Assembly (NCBI GenBank): GCA_009773635.1
Contig: WSYC01000006.1
Coordinates: 294,745-358,744 of the forward strand
Length of the DNA: 64,000 bases
Direction of reading: 5' to 3'
DNA from: Beijerinckiaceae bacterium
Lineage (GTDB): Bacteria > Pseudomonadota > Alphaproteobacteria > Rhizobiales > Beijerinckiaceae
Positions 12,159-22,690 of this stretch are shown here, piece after piece. Below the pieces are notes generated by a model. That model had not been told where the DNA came from. It worked only from the letters and a program-made list of their open reading frames with translations, and did not search any database. The stretch's first letter is position 1, and each line of letters begins with the position of its first letter. The translations under genes were made by a program, and so were the position numbers.

Positions 12159-12200
12159 GTCAAACTGAAATGCCGGGCTGAAGGGGCTAAAAATCCTGAC

Positions 12201-12226
12201 GAACACTTGCGGAACATGCTGGGAAC
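12201..12226 (+). promoter_or_regulatory. LexA operator: three GAAC half-sites at 11-bp spacing
   Basis: Three GAAC half-sites at 12201, 12212 and 12223 are each separated by 7 bases, giving two overlapping copies of the alphaproteobacterial SOS box (GTTC-N7-GTTC, here read as GAAC-N7-GAAC). A further GTTC-N7-GTTT follows at 12238. The array lies 56 bp before the lexA start codon, so LexA very likely represses its own gene here. Confidence 0.9.
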
Positions 12227-12281
12227 ATGGTAACGATGTTCCGGTTTTGTTTTTTGTCGATTCTTTTGGAGGTCAAGCGCA

Positions 12282-12986
12282 ATGCTCACCAAAAAGCAGA
12301 TCGAGTTGCTGCGCTTCATCCATGAGCGCCTGACCGAGAATGGCGTTCCGCCCTCCTTCGACGAGATGAAGGAGGCGCTGGATCTCAAATCGAAATCCGG
12401 CATTCACCGGCTCATTCTGGCGCTGGAGGAGCGCGGCTTCATCCGCCGCCTGCCCAACCGTGCCCGTGCGCTGGAGGTGATCCGCCTGCCGGATGCTTCC
12501 GTGCCGCGCGCGGGGCGGCAGCGCTTTTCACCCAGTGTGATCGAGGGGGATCTCGGCAAGGTGCGCGCGCCCGCTGCCGCGCCGCCGGATCACGAGCCCT
12601 CGCGGGCGATTTCCATTCCGGTGATGGGGCGGATCGCGGCCGGCACGCCGATTTCCGCGATCCAGAGTCGCAGCCACACCGTGGATGTCTCGCCCGAATT
12701 CCTCAGTCACGGCGAGCATTTCGCGCTTGAGGTGCGTGGCGATTCGATGATCGAGGCCGGTATTTTCGACGGCGATCTTGTCGTCATCCGCAAGCAGGAA
12801 ACGGCGGATAGCGGCGATATCGTCGTGGCGCTGATCGATGATGAGGAGGCAACCCTCAAGCGCCTGCGCCGTAAAGGCGCCTCGGTCGCGCTGGAGGCGG
12901 CGAACCCGAGCTATGAAACGCGGATTTTCGGGCCGGACCGGGTGCGGGTTCAGGGCAAGCTTGTCAGCCTCGTCCGCCGCTACTGA
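12282..12986 (+). CDS. lexA: LexA repressor (SOS regulator)
   Basis: LexA represses DNA-damage genes and cleaves itself when stimulated by RecA filaments. The 234-residue protein has an N-terminal winged helix (about residues 1-70, starting [17 protein letters not shown]), a self-cleavage site at Ala120-Gly121 (GRIAAGTPI), catalytic Ser155 ([11 protein letters not shown]) and catalytic Lys193 (EATLKRLRR). TTGGAGG precedes the ATG. Its upstream operator indicates autoregulation. The 3' end overlaps the convergent comEC by 7 bp. Confidence 0.97.
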   Translation: MLTKKQIELLRFIHERLTENGVPPSFDEMKEALDLKSKSGIHRLILALEERGFIRRLPNRARALEVIRLPDASVPRAGRQRFSPSVIEGDLGKVRAPAAAPPDHEPSRAISIPVMGRIAAGTPISAIQSRSHTVDVSPEFLSHGEHFALEVRGDSMIEAGIFDGDLVVIRKQETADSGDIVVALIDDEEATLKRLRRKGASVALEAANPSYETRIFGPDRVRVQGKLVSLVRRY

Positions 12987-15301
12987 TCGAGCAAGCGGGA
13001 GTCCGGCACGAGTGCCGGATCGTCATCCGGAGTCTCGGCGATGCGGATGACGGGCATAGGTCCCGCCGGCCTCGCACGCAATGCCGGGGTTGGCGGTGTC
13101 GTGGCGGGGACCATTTGCGGCGTTGACGGTTTGGTTTTGCGACGCCACGGGCGGTCGCTTGCCGGATCAAGTGTCGTTTCGAGCTGCCATTCGTCCGGGG
13201 TGCGCGTGATGAGTTTTGTCGCGCCGAACTGGTCGAAATGCGCGCGTGCGAGGAGCCGCTTGCCGTCGCAAGCCGCAATGCCGGCCAGCGGCGTGATAAT
13301 GATATCCGCCTGACGGCAATCCTCGCGGAGGGCATCGAGGCGCGTGACCAGAGCGATCCGCCGGCCGTCTTCGGTTCGGGTGATGCAGCCGCCCTTGTCG
13401 CAGGTTACCCCTTCGGTGAGCGTGGCATCGTTTGTCCGGCGGTTGTCGCCTAGGGCGGGCAACCATTGTGACAGTGTAAAACGGGACGGGGTTCCGTTCG
13501 CCAGCACGCGGTAGCGGCCGCCCTCCCCCTTGATCAGCGCCATCCGCGCGGTCGGATCGATCACGAGGTCCGGCAGGACAGGCGAGCGCAACAGGATGAT
13601 CCAGAGGCCGAGCGGCACCAGTGACAGCCATCGCAGCGACGTTCTGAGCCCGACGAAAACAATCAGCGCCACGACGAGCAAGGCGAAAGCGCCGCCGTGC
13701 ATGGTTGGCGCGGTGACACTGGCGTTCTCGATCGCGGCGACCCATTGGGCGACCAGCAGCACACCGCTGACCCCTTCGCCCATGATGCGCCAGACGATAC
13801 CATCAAGCCCGAAAGGCACCAGCAGCGTACCGGCCACGGCAGCGGGCATCACGATCAGCGACACCAGCGGAATGCCCAGCGAGTTCCCGATGATGCCGTA
13901 AGGGTTGAGACGATGGAAATGGAACGCTGAAAAAGGAGCCGTTGCCAGCGTCGCGACGATCGTTGTGGCGCCGATGCCGAGGAAGGCGAAGGCAAGCTTG
14001 CGCAGGAAACCGGCGAGCGGGCCGTGTTGCGGCGCGGGGTTACGCGCGCGCCACGCCTGCCAGACCTGATTGGCGGCGATCAGGCTGGCAACGGCGGCAA
14101 ACGACATCTGGAAGCTCGGGCCAAGAATTGATTCCGGCTCGCGCGCCATCACGATCAGCGCCGAAATCGCGAGATTGCGCATGGCGAGCGCCGGTCGGTC
14201 GACCAGGATGGCGCCGAGCATGACGAGCGTCATGATCAGCGAGCGTTCGGTCGCGACTTCGGAGCCGGAGAAAATGCAGTAGATGGTCGCGCCCAGCATG
14301 GCGGCTGCGGCGGCGTATTTCTTGATCGGGTGCGAGAGCGCAATGGTAGGGATCGCCGCAAGCAGCGCCCGGATCGACCAGAACAGGACGCCGGCGGCCA
14401 GCACCATGTGCAGCCCGGAGATCGACACGACATGGTAGAGCCCGGCCCCGCGCAGATCGTCGTTGGTCGGCTCCGAAATCAATCCGCGCTTGCCGGTGAT
14501 CAGCGCGGCGGAGAGCGCGCCGGCATCCCCCCCGATCGCCCGGGCGATACGGTCCGTCAGCGCGTTGCGCCAGCGGTCGATCGCAGCGTTGATGCGCAGA
14601 CCAAGTGGCGCGACAACGGGCGCTGTTTCGACCTTTGCCGGGCCGATCGTGTAACCGACGCCGCCGGTCGAGCGAAAGAAGGAATCGCGTCGGAAGTCAT
14701 AGCCGCCCGGCAGTGCAGCCTCGGAGGGCGGCATCAGCCGCGCGCGGAGCACAACGAAATCACCGGGGTTAGGCCCCACCCTGCCGGGCGTGCCGATCCT
14801 GAGGCGGAACGGCAGGGCGGCTTCGGCGATCCCTTCCATGCTCGTCGGGCGCAGCACCATGCGCTGGCGACGGGGAAAATTATCGACGGATTCGACAAAG
14901 CCCTTCACCTCGCCGAAGTGATCCTTGTCGAGCATCGGGGCGGTGACGCTCGCCGTGCGGAGCGTTCCGGCGGCGAAGCCGGCGGCCATGAACAGCAGCG
15001 TCAGACCAAGGGTGCGTGCCATCCCCTGCGTCAGGATGGCGGCGGGCAGCGCCAGCAGCGCGAGCGCCGGGCCAGCCCAGATGGACGGCTCCTGTTCGGC
15101 GGCAAAATAGGTCAGCACACCGAGCCCGAAAGCGATCGGCAGCCAGAGGAAACCGGTGCGGAAATCCGCTTCCCGTGCAAGGTTGCCGGTGACCCAGCGC
15201 CACACGCCGGTGAGCCACGCGCCAAGCTCCCAGGCCGGCAGGCTCGCCGGCCGGAGGGCGCCTGTGGCTGAGCGCGCGCGTTGGGGGAAAATGCGCTGCA
15301 T
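12980..15301 (-). CDS. comEC: ComEC/Rec2-family DNA-uptake channel protein
   Basis: ComEC forms the inner-membrane channel that carries single-stranded DNA during natural transformation. The 773-residue protein has an N-terminal hydrophobic pair, an OB-like DUF4131 region (about residues 100-250), and a polytopic Competence domain with [16 protein letters not shown] and [11 protein letters not shown]. The C-terminal region (from about 600) sits where a metallo-beta-lactamase-like domain is found in many relatives, but I see no HxHxDH metal motif, so that domain seems degenerate. Other competence genes are not in the window, so competence is not established. Confidence 0.88.
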   Translation of the reverse strand: MQRIFPQRARSATGALRPASLPAWELGAWLTGVWRWVTGNLAREADFRTGFLWLPIAFGLGVLTYFAAEQEPSIWAGPALALLALPAAILTQGMARTLGLTLLFMAAGFAAGTLRTASVTAPMLDKDHFGEVKGFVESVDNFPRRQRMVLRPTSMEGIAEAALPFRLRIGTPGRVGPNPGDFVVLRARLMPPSEAALPGGYDFRRDSFFRSTGGVGYTIGPAKVETAPVVAPLGLRINAAIDRWRNALTDRIARAIGGDAGALSAALITGKRGLISEPTNDDLRGAGLYHVVSISGLHMVLAAGVLFWSIRALLAAIPTIALSHPIKKYAAAAAMLGATIYCIFSGSEVATERSLIMTLVMLGAILVDRPALAMRNLAISALIVMAREPESILGPSFQMSFAAVASLIAANQVWQAWRARNPAPQHGPLAGFLRKLAFAFLGIGATTIVATLATAPFSAFHFHRLNPYGIIGNSLGIPLVSLIVMPAAVAGTLLVPFGLDGIVWRIMGEGVSGVLLVAQWVAAIENASVTAPTMHGGAFALLVVALIVFVGLRTSLRWLSLVPLGLWIILLRSPVLPDLVIDPTARMALIKGEGGRYRVLANGTPSRFTLSQWLPALGDNRRTNDATLTEGVTCDKGGCITRTEDGRRIALVTRLDALREDCRQADIIITPLAGIAACDGKRLLARAHFDQFGATKLITRTPDEWQLETTLDPASDRPWRRKTKPSTPQMVPATTPPTPALRARPAGPMPVIRIAETPDDDPALVPDSRLLDQ

Positions 15302-15453
15302 AATCCGCTTTCGTTGAGACCGCCGCGCATGCTAGAGCGCGACGCAACTGTCCGCAATGCGGCCCTTTCTCTTCCCACCTTCATTTGACGGGGCACTCCC
15401 GGCCCGAATTGTCGCCCCGTTCCTCTTCCTCGCCCAACTTCCGAGCGTCGCCC

Positions 15454-16857
15454 ATGTCCGATCCTGTCGTTACGCGTTTTGCCCCCTCGCCCACCGGCTT
15501 CCTGCATATCGGGGGCGGACGAACGGCGCTGTTCAACTGGCTGCTGGCGAAGAAGCTTGGCGGCAAGATGCTGCTCAGAATCGAGGACACGGATCGCGCC
15601 CGCTCCACCCCGGAAGCGATCGATGCCATTCTCGACGGGCTGAAGTGGCTCGGGCTCGAATGGGATGGCGAGGTGACTTACCAGTTCGCCCGCGCGGCCC
15701 GCCATCGCGAGGTCGCGGAGGCGATGCTGGCAAAGGGCAATGCCTACCATTGCTACGCGACGTCCGAAGAGCTTGAGGCGATGCGCGAGAAGGCCAAGGC
15801 CGAGGGCAAGCCGATGCGCTATGACGGGCGCTGGCGGGATCGTTCCGACGTCGACAGGCAGGCTGCCGCCGCAGCCGGGCTGAAGCCGGTCATCCGCCTC
15901 AAGGCCCCGCTCACCGGCGAGACGAGCGTCGATGATCTCGTGCAGGGCCGCGTCACCTGGCAGAACGACAATCTCGACGATCTCGTGCTGCTGCGCTCGG
16001 ACGGTAACCCGACCTACATGCTCGCCGTGGTGGTTGACGACCACGATATGGCGGTGACGCATGTGATCCGCGGCGACGATCACCTCACCAATGCCGCCCG
16101 GCAGACGCAGATCTATCAGGCGATGGGCTGGAAGGTGCCGTTCATGGCGCATATCCCGCTCATTCACGGGGCGGATGGTGCAAAACTTTCGAAGCGGCAC
16201 GGGGCGCTCGGCGTCGACGCCTATCGCGCGCTCGGCTATCTGCCGGTGGCGCTCAGGAACTACCTCGTCCGCCTCGGCTGGAGTTTCGGCGATCAGGAAA
16301 TCTTCTCGACCGAGGAGATGATCGCGGCGTTTGATCTGAAGAATGTCGGGCGTTCGCCGGCGCGCTTCGATTTCGCCAAGCTCGAAAGCATCAACGGCCA
16401 CTACATGCGCCAGACCGGCGACGCCGAACTTCTTGCAGCGACCGAAACCATGCTGCCGCATGTCGAGGGTGGCCCGGAACTGCTCGCGAGCCTGACGCCG
16501 GCGCGCCGGGCGCAGTGGCTGGCCGCGATGCCGGGCCTGAAGGAGCGGGCGAAAACCCTGCTGGAGCTGGTTGATGGCTCGCGCTTCCTTTTCGCGCAAC
16601 GGCCGCTGGCGATGGACGAGAAGGCGGGCGAGATTCTCGCCAAGGGCGGCCGCGAGGTGCTCAAAGCCCTGTTGCCGCGGCTCGAAGCCGTGACGGACTG
16701 GAACGCCGCTGCGCTCGAAGCCGCCGTGCGCGCCGAAGCCGAGACGACCGGCCTCAAGCTCGGGGCGCTGGCCCAGCCGTTGCGCGCCGCGCTGACCGGG
16801 CGGGCCACCTCGCCGGGGATCTTTGAAAGTCTTGGCCGGCTGCGCGATCAGGTCTGA
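15454..16857 (+). CDS. gltX: Glutamate--tRNA ligase
   Basis: GltX charges tRNA-Glu. In bacteria lacking GlnRS it also mischarges tRNA-Gln for later amidation. The 467-residue class I synthetase has the HIGH-type motif ([19 protein letters not shown]) and a KMSKS-type motif (KLSKRHGA). The start [15 protein letters not shown] at 15454 matches the family; an in-frame ATG 69 bp upstream adds only a low-complexity leader. It diverges from comEC and lies 235 bp before gltA. Confidence 0.96.
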   Translation: MSDPVVTRFAPSPTGFLHIGGGRTALFNWLLAKKLGGKMLLRIEDTDRARSTPEAIDAILDGLKWLGLEWDGEVTYQFARAARHREVAEAMLAKGNAYHCYATSEELEAMREKAKAEGKPMRYDGRWRDRSDVDRQAAAAAGLKPVIRLKAPLTGETSVDDLVQGRVTWQNDNLDDLVLLRSDGNPTYMLAVVVDDHDMAVTHVIRGDDHLTNAARQTQIYQAMGWKVPFMAHIPLIHGADGAKLSKRHGALGVDAYRALGYLPVALRNYLVRLGWSFGDQEIFSTEEMIAAFDLKNVGRSPARFDFAKLESINGHYMRQTGDAELLAATETMLPHVEGGPELLASLTPARRAQWLAAMPGLKERAKTLLELVDGSRFLFAQRPLAMDEKAGEILAKGGREVLKALLPRLEAVTDWNAAALEAAVRAEAETTGLKLGALAQPLRAALTGRATSPGIFESLGRLRDQV

Positions 16858-17092
16858 TGCGCGTGGATTTCTTGAGAAAATCCACAACCCTTGCGTGTCA
16901 CTAGATCGAAAGTGTGAGAGGCTTGATTCGATAGTTTATGCCTCGCAAGGGGTTGCCGAGCTTGAACCTGAACAGATGTTAAGTTAGGGGTTCTGTCGAC
17001 CAAATGCGGCAGTGCAACAATCTCGTTGCCGGATCGCTGCGGCGCTCCCCTTCCGGGCACGCCGCGCCATGAATTGAAGAGAGGAGTTTGCC

Positions 17093-18385
17093 ATGACCGC
17101 GCACACGACTTCCCTGAAGGTTGGCGACCAGGTCGTCGATCTTCCGGTCAAAGAAGGCACTATCGGCCCGGCGGTTGTCGATATCGGCAAGCTCTATGCC
17201 CAGACCGGCATGTTCACCTACGATCCCGGTTTCACCTCGACCGCAGCGTGCGAATCCAAGATCACCTACATCGACGGTGACGAGGGTGTGCTCCTCTATC
17301 GCGGCTACCCGATCGAGCAGCTCGCCGAGCACGGCGACTTCCTCGAAAGCTGCTACCTGCTGCTTTACGGGGAACTCCCCACCCCGACCCAGAAGCATGA
17401 TTTCGATTATCGCGTCACGCGCCACACCATGGTGCATGAGCAGATGATGCGCTTCTTCCAGGGCTTCCGCCGCGATGCGCACCCGATGGCGGTGATGGTG
17501 GCTTCGGTTGGCGCGATGTCGGCCTTCTACCATGACAGCACCGATATCTCGGACCCGTACCAGCGTATGGTCGCCTCGATGCGGATGATCGCCAAGATGC
17601 CGACGCTGGCGGCGATGGCGTATAAATATTCGATCGGCCAGCCGTTCGTCTATCCGAAGAACGATCTCGATTACACCTCGAACTTCCTGCGCATGTGCTT
17701 CGCCGTGCCGTGCGAGGAGTACAAGGTCAACCCGGTGCTGAGCCGCGCGCTCGACCGCATCTTCATCCTCCACGCCGATCACGAGCAGAACGCCTCGACC
17801 TCGACCGTCCGTCTCGCGGGTTCGTCGGGCGCGAACCCCTTCGCCTGTATCGCGGCGGGTATCGCCTGCCTCTGGGGCCCGGCGCATGGCGGCGCCAATG
17901 AGGCTGCGCTGCAGATGCTGCAGGAGATCGGCTCGGTCGACAATATTCCGAAGTACGTCGCCAAGGCCAAGGACAAGAACGATCCGTTCCGCCTGATGGG
18001 CTTCGGTCACCGCGTTTACAAGAACTACGATCCGCGCGCCAAGATCATGCAGAAGACCTGCCATGAGGTGCTCAACGAGCTCGGCATCAAGGATGATCCG
18101 CTGCTCGATGTCGCGATCGAACTGGAGCGCATCGCGCTTTCGGACCCCTATTTCATCGAGAAGAAGCTCTATCCGAATATCGATTTTTATTCGGGCATTA
18201 CGCTGAAAGCGATGGGCTTCCCGAACGACATGTTCACCGTGCTGTTCGCGCTCGCGCGCACCGTCGGCTGGATCGGCCAGTGGAAGGAAATGATCGAGGA
18301 CCCCGGCCAGCGCATCGGCCGCCCGCGTCAGCTCTACACGGGCGAGCCCAAGCGCGATTACGTGCCGATGGCGCAGCGGCGGTAA
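17093..18385 (+). CDS. gltA: Citrate synthase
   Basis: This is the entry enzyme of the TCA cycle, condensing acetyl-CoA with oxaloacetate. The 430-residue length and long N-terminal beta domain fit the type II hexameric enzyme of Gram-negatives. Active-site segments include [33 protein letters not shown] and [19 protein letters not shown] lies 8 bp before the ATG. The 235-bp leader contains a hairpin at 16863-16885 and presumably the promoter, which I could not place with confidence. Two hairpins follow the gene. Confidence 0.97.
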   Translation: MTAHTTSLKVGDQVVDLPVKEGTIGPAVVDIGKLYAQTGMFTYDPGFTSTAACESKITYIDGDEGVLLYRGYPIEQLAEHGDFLESCYLLLYGELPTPTQKHDFDYRVTRHTMVHEQMMRFFQGFRRDAHPMAVMVASVGAMSAFYHDSTDISDPYQRMVASMRMIAKMPTLAAMAYKYSIGQPFVYPKNDLDYTSNFLRMCFAVPCEEYKVNPVLSRALDRIFILHADHEQNASTSTVRLAGSSGANPFACIAAGIACLWGPAHGGANEAALQMLQEIGSVDNIPKYVAKAKDKNDPFRLMGFGHRVYKNYDPRAKIMQKTCHEVLNELGIKDDPLLDVAIELERIALSDPYFIEKKLYPNIDFYSGITLKAMGFPNDMFTVLFALARTVGWIGQWKEMIEDPGQRIGRPRQLYTGEPKRDYVPMAQRR

Positions 18386-18392
18386 GGTATCC

Positions 18393-18421
18393 CCGGCATT
18401 CGGGGCTTCGCCGAATGCCGG
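18393..18421 (+). terminator. Strong hairpin just after gltA (no T-tract)
   Basis: A perfect 11-bp stem (CCGGCATTCGG with CCGAATGCCGG) closes a 7-base loop 8 bp after the gltA stop codon. No T-tract follows, so it may protect the 3' end of the mRNA rather than terminate. A proper terminator lies about 45 bp further on. Confidence 0.5.
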
Positions 18422-18465
18422 AAGACCCCTCGCATAAGCTCGGGCGCCCGTTCGGGCTTCGGAAG

Positions 18466-18495
18466 AAAAAGGGCACTGAGAAGCGCCCTTTTTTG
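18466..18495 (+). terminator. Rho-independent terminator after gltA
   Basis: AAGGGC and GCCCTT pair around a 9- to 10-base loop and are followed by TTTTTTG. This is the likely transcription stop for gltA. Confidence 0.8.
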
Positions 18496-18520
18496 TTCAT
18501 TTGAGAGGCCTTCATCCCCA

Positions 18521-18633
18521 CCGTCATGGCCGGGTTCAGCCCGGCCATCCACGACTTTGATTCTGCCGGGTCAAGTTCAGGTTGTGGATACTGGAAAGTC
18601 ATGGATGCCCGGGCCAGGCCCGAGCTTGAGGAT
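18521..18633. repeat. Dispersed palindromic repeat, type 1 (CGTCATG...ATCCACGACTT), copy 1
   Basis: The left arm begins CCGTCATGGCCGGG, folds on itself (GGCCGGG-TTCAG-CCCGGCC) and ends ATCCACGACTTT. The right arm is degenerate: GTGGATACTGG, then a second small hairpin CCCGGGCCAGGCCCGAG. It lies in the convergent gltA/glmS intergenic region. Four other copies occur in this window. Confidence 0.75.
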
Positions 18634-18644
18634 CAGCGCCCCCC

Positions 18645-20471
18645 TCACTCAACCGTCACACTCTTCGCGAGGTTCCTCGGCTGGTCGACGTCTTTGCCCA
18701 TCACCACGGCCGTGTGATAGGCGATCAGCTGCACCGGCACAGCATAGACGATGGCGGAGAAATCAGGTGCCATCTCCGGCATTTCGATTTCGGCGATGGT
18801 CTTGATCGCGGCGGCGTCACCCACGCCCTTCGGGCCGACGAGCACGATCTGCCCGCCGCGCGCCGCAACCTCCTGGATGTTCGAGACGGTTTTTTCGAAC
18901 CAGTGATCCTGCGGTGCGAGCACGATGACAGGCAGCACCTCGTCGATCAGCGCGATCGGGCCGTGCTTGAGTTCACCTGCCGCATAACCTTCCGCGTGGA
19001 TGTAGCTGATTTCCTTGAGTTTCAATGCGCCTTCCATGGCGAGCGGATAGGAAGTTCCGCGTCCGAGATAGAGCACATCCGTTGCTTTCGCGATATCGCG
19101 GGCGAGGTCTTCGATCGGGCCTTCATGGCGCAGGGCTTCGGCGATCAGGCCGGGAATGGCGATGAGCTGGTTGACGAGATCGGCTTCGCGCGCCGCATCA
19201 ATGGCACCGCGCGCCCGCGCAGCAGCCACAGCAAGGCTCGCCAGCACTGTGAGCTGGCAGGTGAACGCCTTGGTGGAGGCAACGCCGATCTCGGGTCCCG
19301 CCAGCGTCTGCGCCACGACATCGCTCTCGCGGGCGATGGTCGAGGTCGGCACGTTCACCACCGAGAGGATATGGTTGCCGCATTCTTTTGCGTAGCGCAG
19401 CGTCGCCAGCGTATCCGCCGTCTCGCCGGACTGCGAGATGACGATCATCAATTCGCCCTTGTCCAGCGGCGCCTCGCGGTAGCGGAACTCCGAGGCGATA
19501 TCGATCTCGACCGGCAGGCGCGCGATGCGTTCGAACCAGTATTTCGCGATCTGCCCGGCGAGAAACGCCGTGCCGCAGGCGGAAATCGAGATGCGCTTGA
19601 GGTTTTTCCACTCAAACGGCGTCTTGAACGGCAGGGCGACGCGGCCCGCGCTCATATCGACGTAATGCGCGAGCGTGCGGCCGACGACTTCCGGCTGCTC
19701 GTAGATTTCTTTCAGCATGAAGTGGCGATGGTTGCCCTTGTCGACGAGATAGGCGCCGGCCTGGCTTTTCTGCGCCTTGCGTTTGACCGGCTTGTTGTTC
19801 TCGTCGAAATAAGTCGCGCCTTCGCGCGTCAGCACCACCCAGTCGCCCTCTTCGAGATAGCAAACCGTATCGGTGAACGGCGCGAGCGCGAGCGCATCCG
19901 AGCCCAGATACATCTCGCCGTCGCCATAGCCGACCGCGAGTGGCGCGCCGCGGCGGGCGCCAATCAGCAGGTTATCCTCGCCGGTGAAGATGAAACCGAG
20001 CGCGAACGCGCCATGGAGGCGTGGCAGCGCGGCAGCAACGGCCTCCTGCGGGCTCATGCCTTTGTTCATATAGTGCGTGACGAGGTGCGGCACGACTTCC
20101 GAATCAGTTTGCGTGGCGAAAACCGCACCGCCTGCCGTCAGCTCATCGCGCAATTCGCGGAAATTCTCGATGATGCCGTTGTGCACTACTGCCATGCGTT
20201 CGGTCGCGTGCGGATGGGCGTTGTTCTCGGTCGGGCGGCCGTGCGTGGCCCAGCGCGTATGGCCGATGGCGGCATGGCCTGAAAGCGGAGCCTCGCGCAG
20301 CTTGGCGTCGAGGTTCTTCAGCTTGCCTTCGGCGCGGACGCGGGCGATCCTGCCGCCCTCGATGGTCGCGACGCCGGCGGAGTCATAACCGCGGTATTCG
20401 AGCCGCTTGAGCGCCTCGACGACCTGAAACGCCACCGGCTCGGTGCCCAGAATTCCGACGATGCCACACAT
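18645..20471 (-). CDS. glmS: Glutamine--fructose-6-phosphate aminotransferase (isomerizing)
   Basis: GlmS makes glucosamine 6-phosphate from fructose 6-phosphate and glutamine, the first step toward UDP-GlcNAc. The 608-residue protein begins MCGIVGILG with the processed N-terminal nucleophile Cys2. The glutaminase domain shows GHTRWATHGRPTENNAHPH, and two SIS domains (from about residues 290 and 460) bind the sugar. I reject an in-frame start 63 bp upstream because Cys must follow the initiator Met. glmU, upstream on the same strand, belongs to the same pathway. No glmS ribozyme is visible. Confidence 0.97.
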   Translation of the reverse strand: MCGIVGILGTEPVAFQVVEALKRLEYRGYDSAGVATIEGGRIARVRAEGKLKNLDAKLREAPLSGHAAIGHTRWATHGRPTENNAHPHATERMAVVHNGIIENFRELRDELTAGGAVFATQTDSEVVPHLVTHYMNKGMSPQEAVAAALPRLHGAFALGFIFTGEDNLLIGARRGAPLAVGYGDGEMYLGSDALALAPFTDTVCYLEEGDWVVLTREGATYFDENNKPVKRKAQKSQAGAYLVDKGNHRHFMLKEIYEQPEVVGRTLAHYVDMSAGRVALPFKTPFEWKNLKRISISACGTAFLAGQIAKYWFERIARLPVEIDIASEFRYREAPLDKGELMIVISQSGETADTLATLRYAKECGNHILSVVNVPTSTIARESDVVAQTLAGPEIGVASTKAFTCQLTVLASLAVAAARARGAIDAAREADLVNQLIAIPGLIAEALRHEGPIEDLARDIAKATDVLYLGRGTSYPLAMEGALKLKEISYIHAEGYAAGELKHGPIALIDEVLPVIVLAPQDHWFEKTVSNIQEVAARGGQIVLVGPKGVGDAAAIKTIAEIEMPEMAPDFSAIVYAVPVQLIAYHTAVVMGKDVDQPRNLAKSVTVE

Positions 20472-20593
20472 GGTTGTCCCCTTCTGAGGCGAATCTTGTT
20501 GCCACATTGAGTGCCAGCGCAGCGCTTTTGGCACAAATCACGTTGAAAAACCGTTTGTGACGGAAGAGGTTGCAGGAGCCGTGCCGAAACTTG

Positions 20594-20687
20594 ACCGTCA
20601 TGTTCGGGCTTGGCCCGAACATCCACGACTTGGTGCTCAGTGGAAGTCAGGAAGTCGTGGATGGCCGGGCTGAACCCGGCCATGACG
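20594..20687. repeat. Dispersed palindromic repeat, type 1, copy 2
   Basis: This full copy lies in the 235-bp gap between glmS and glmU. The left arm ACCGTCATGTTCGGGC...ATCCACGACTT is mirrored by the right arm AAGTCGTGGATGGCCGGG...CATGACG. Each arm holds its own small GC hairpin, so the whole can fold as a four-armed structure. Confidence 0.85.
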
Positions 20688-20706
20688 CCTCCTGTCACCG
20701 GAGTCT

Positions 20707-21938
20707 CTACTCCCGCTTCTTCGCCACATTCTCCGGCCGTGCGCGGAAGGTGTCGGCCCAGCCCGGCTTCTCGATCTGCTGGCCGCGGCCAATGGCGAGG
20801 GCATTCGCCGGCACATCTTGAGTGATCACCGAGCCGGAGCCGACAAACGCGCCCTCGCCGATCTTCACGGGGGCGACGAGCGCGGAATTCGAACCGATGA
20901 AGGCGTTCGCGCCGATCTCGGTCCTGAATTTGTTGAAACCGTCGTAGTTGCAGGTGATCGTGCCGGCGCCGATATTGGCTTCCGCGCCCACGCTGGCATC
21001 GCCGAGGTAGGTCAGGTGGCTGACCTTTGCGCCCTCGCCGAGCATCGCGTTCTTGATCTCGACGAAGTTGCCGACCTTGGCCTTCGCACCGAGATCCGCG
21101 CCGGGACGCAGCCGGGCGAACGGGCCGACGCTCGCCTTGCGACCGATTTTCGCGCCTTCGAGATGGCTGAAGGCATGGATCACCGCGCCCTCCTCAACCG
21201 AAACGCCGGCCCCGAACACGACATTCGGCTCGATGCGCGGTCGTTGACGCCCTGCGCCTCTTCCTCGGGTACTTCGACAATCGTTGTCCCGAGGCCGCGC
21301 GCGCGGGCCAGCGCCACGCAATCGGTGAGGTAGAATTCGTTCTGCGCGTTCGCGCTGCCGACCGACCGGAGAAGATCGAGCGCCAATGCGCCCTTGATCG
21401 CCATCAGCCCGCCGTTGGAAAGGCGGATCGCCCGTTCGGCCTCATTTGCATCCTTGTGCTCGCGGATCGCCTCCAGCGACGCGCCCCTGGTGATCAACCG
21501 CCCGTAGCCGGTGGGATCCTTGGCGGTGAAGCCCATCACGGCAACCGCGGTGTCAGCCACCAGAACTGCCTCGCCAAGCGCCCGGATGGTTTCGGGGCGC
21601 ACCAGCGGTGTATCGCCGAACAGGATGACGATGGCATCATAGCCATCCGCGATCACGGCTTCCGCCTGAAGCACGGCATGGGCGGTACCGCGCCGGTCGC
21701 ACTGCTCGAATACACGGGCTGATGGCACCAGCCGTGCCACTTCCGCCGCGACATCGGGTCGGTCCGGGCCGATGACGACCGCGAGATCGCTGATGCCGGC
21801 CTGATGCGCGGAGGTCAGCGCGTGGCCGACAAGACTGAGGCCGGCGACCTCGTGCAGCACTTTCGGCCGCGCGGATTTCATGCGCGTGCCCTCGCCCGCC
21901 GCGAGGACAATGCCGAGAATGCGCGCTGCCTTGTCCAT
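20707..21938 (-). pseudogene. glmU: glmU, bifunctional UDP-GlcNAc pyrophosphorylase/acetyltransferase, interrupted by an internal out-of-frame deletion
   Basis: Normal GlmU acetylates glucosamine 1-phosphate and then makes UDP-GlcNAc. Here the N-terminal uridylyltransferase domain starts at 21938 (MDKAARILGIVLAAGEGTRM) and is intact to [10 protein letters not shown]. The reading frame then changes at about 21234-21242. The left-handed beta-helix acetyltransferase domain continues in another frame from [19 protein letters not shown] to a stop at 20707, with [20 protein letters not shown] and the C-terminal tail present. Compared with E. coli GlmU as I recall it, about 43 codons (linker and first beta-helix coil) are missing. 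The first frame stops at 21180. Either this is an assembly error or the two domains are made separately. Confidence 0.85.
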
Positions 21939-22152
21939 GCACCTATCCCTTTGAAACCAGCTATGTTCATGCGGATTTAGCCGGATTCTGCATCGAATGC
22001 GAGACATGCTCGCCAAGGCCGGCCAGAATCCCCGGACTTGGTGAAAAATTCCCGTCGGCTGCGCGCCCTGCGGCCGATTGCCCTTGTATCGCCTGAGTTG
22101 AATGCGTAATTTCTAATGAGGTTCACGCGTCGGGCCTGTCGGGGAGATAAGC

Positions 22153-22599
22153 ATGGGACTGTTCAATTTCATCAAGTCGGTCGGGAACAAGGTTTTCGGC
22201 GCGAGCGAAGCACAGGCGGCACCGGCCGACCAACTGGCCAAGGAAGTTGCCAAGCACGGTCTCAATGTCGACGGCCTCGACATTCAGGTTGCCGGCAACA
22301 AGATCACCGTCGGTGGCTCGACCACCAATACAGCCGAAGCCGAGAAGATCATCCTCGCGCTCGGCAATACGCTTGGCGTTTCGGAAGTCGAATCCAAGCT
22401 GATCGTCGCGCAGGAAGTGCCGGCTGCAACGATGTATGAGGTGAAATCGGGCGATACGCTCTGGAAGATCGCCGAAATGCATTATGGCAAGGGCAAGGGC
22501 GGCAAGTACGACGTGATCTTCGAGGCCAACAAGCCGATGCTGAGCCACCCGGACAAGATCTACCCGCACCAGATGCTGCGCATTCCGCCGCTGGCATAA
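22153..22599 (+). CDS. BON-LysM protein, Kbp (YgaU)-like
   Basis: The 148-residue protein has the layout of E. coli Kbp/YgaU: a BON domain (about residues 25-90, with VDGLDIQVAGNKITVGG) followed by one LysM domain (about 94-146, YEVKSGDTLWKIAEMHYG to KIYPHQMLRIPPL). Kbp in E. coli is a cytoplasmic potassium-binding protein, and there is no signal peptide here either. The closeness in length supports the same family, but potassium binding is inferred. GGGGAG precedes the ATG and a terminator follows, so it is probably a single-gene unit. Confidence 0.9.
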   Translation: MGLFNFIKSVGNKVFGASEAQAAPADQLAKEVAKHGLNVDGLDIQVAGNKITVGGSTTNTAEAEKIILALGNTLGVSEVESKLIVAQEVPAATMYEVKSGDTLWKIAEMHYGKGKGGKYDVIFEANKPMLSHPDKIYPHQMLRIPPLA

Positions 22600-22627
22600 G
22601 CCGTTTACGGCATTATATGAAGCATGG

Positions 22628-22653
22628 AAGGCCGGGTAATCCCCGGCCTTTTT
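22628..22653 (+). terminator. Rho-independent terminator after the BON-LysM gene
   Basis: AAGGCCGGG pairs with CCCGGCCTT around a 5-base loop and is followed by TTTG. It is 29 bp past the stop codon. Confidence 0.85.
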
Positions 22654-22690
22654 GCTGTCATGGGACATCCGCAGCGGAGCTGTCCGTCAC

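Noticed and set aside
16863..16885. Intrinsic terminator after gltX (GTGGATTT...AAATCCAC hairpin).
   Set aside because: No T-tract follows on the plus strand. It could be a leader structure of gltA, but nothing supports a specific role.
20472..20593. glmS ribozyme or other riboswitch in front of glmS.
   Set aside because: The leader lacks the conserved glmS ribozyme core, which is mostly found in Gram-positives.
20707..21938. Two natural separate genes for the GlmU activities.
   Set aside because: The C-terminal frame lacks a clear start and ribosome-binding site at its domain boundary and is missing its first coil. A deletion explains the data more simply, though it is kept as an alternative in the findings.
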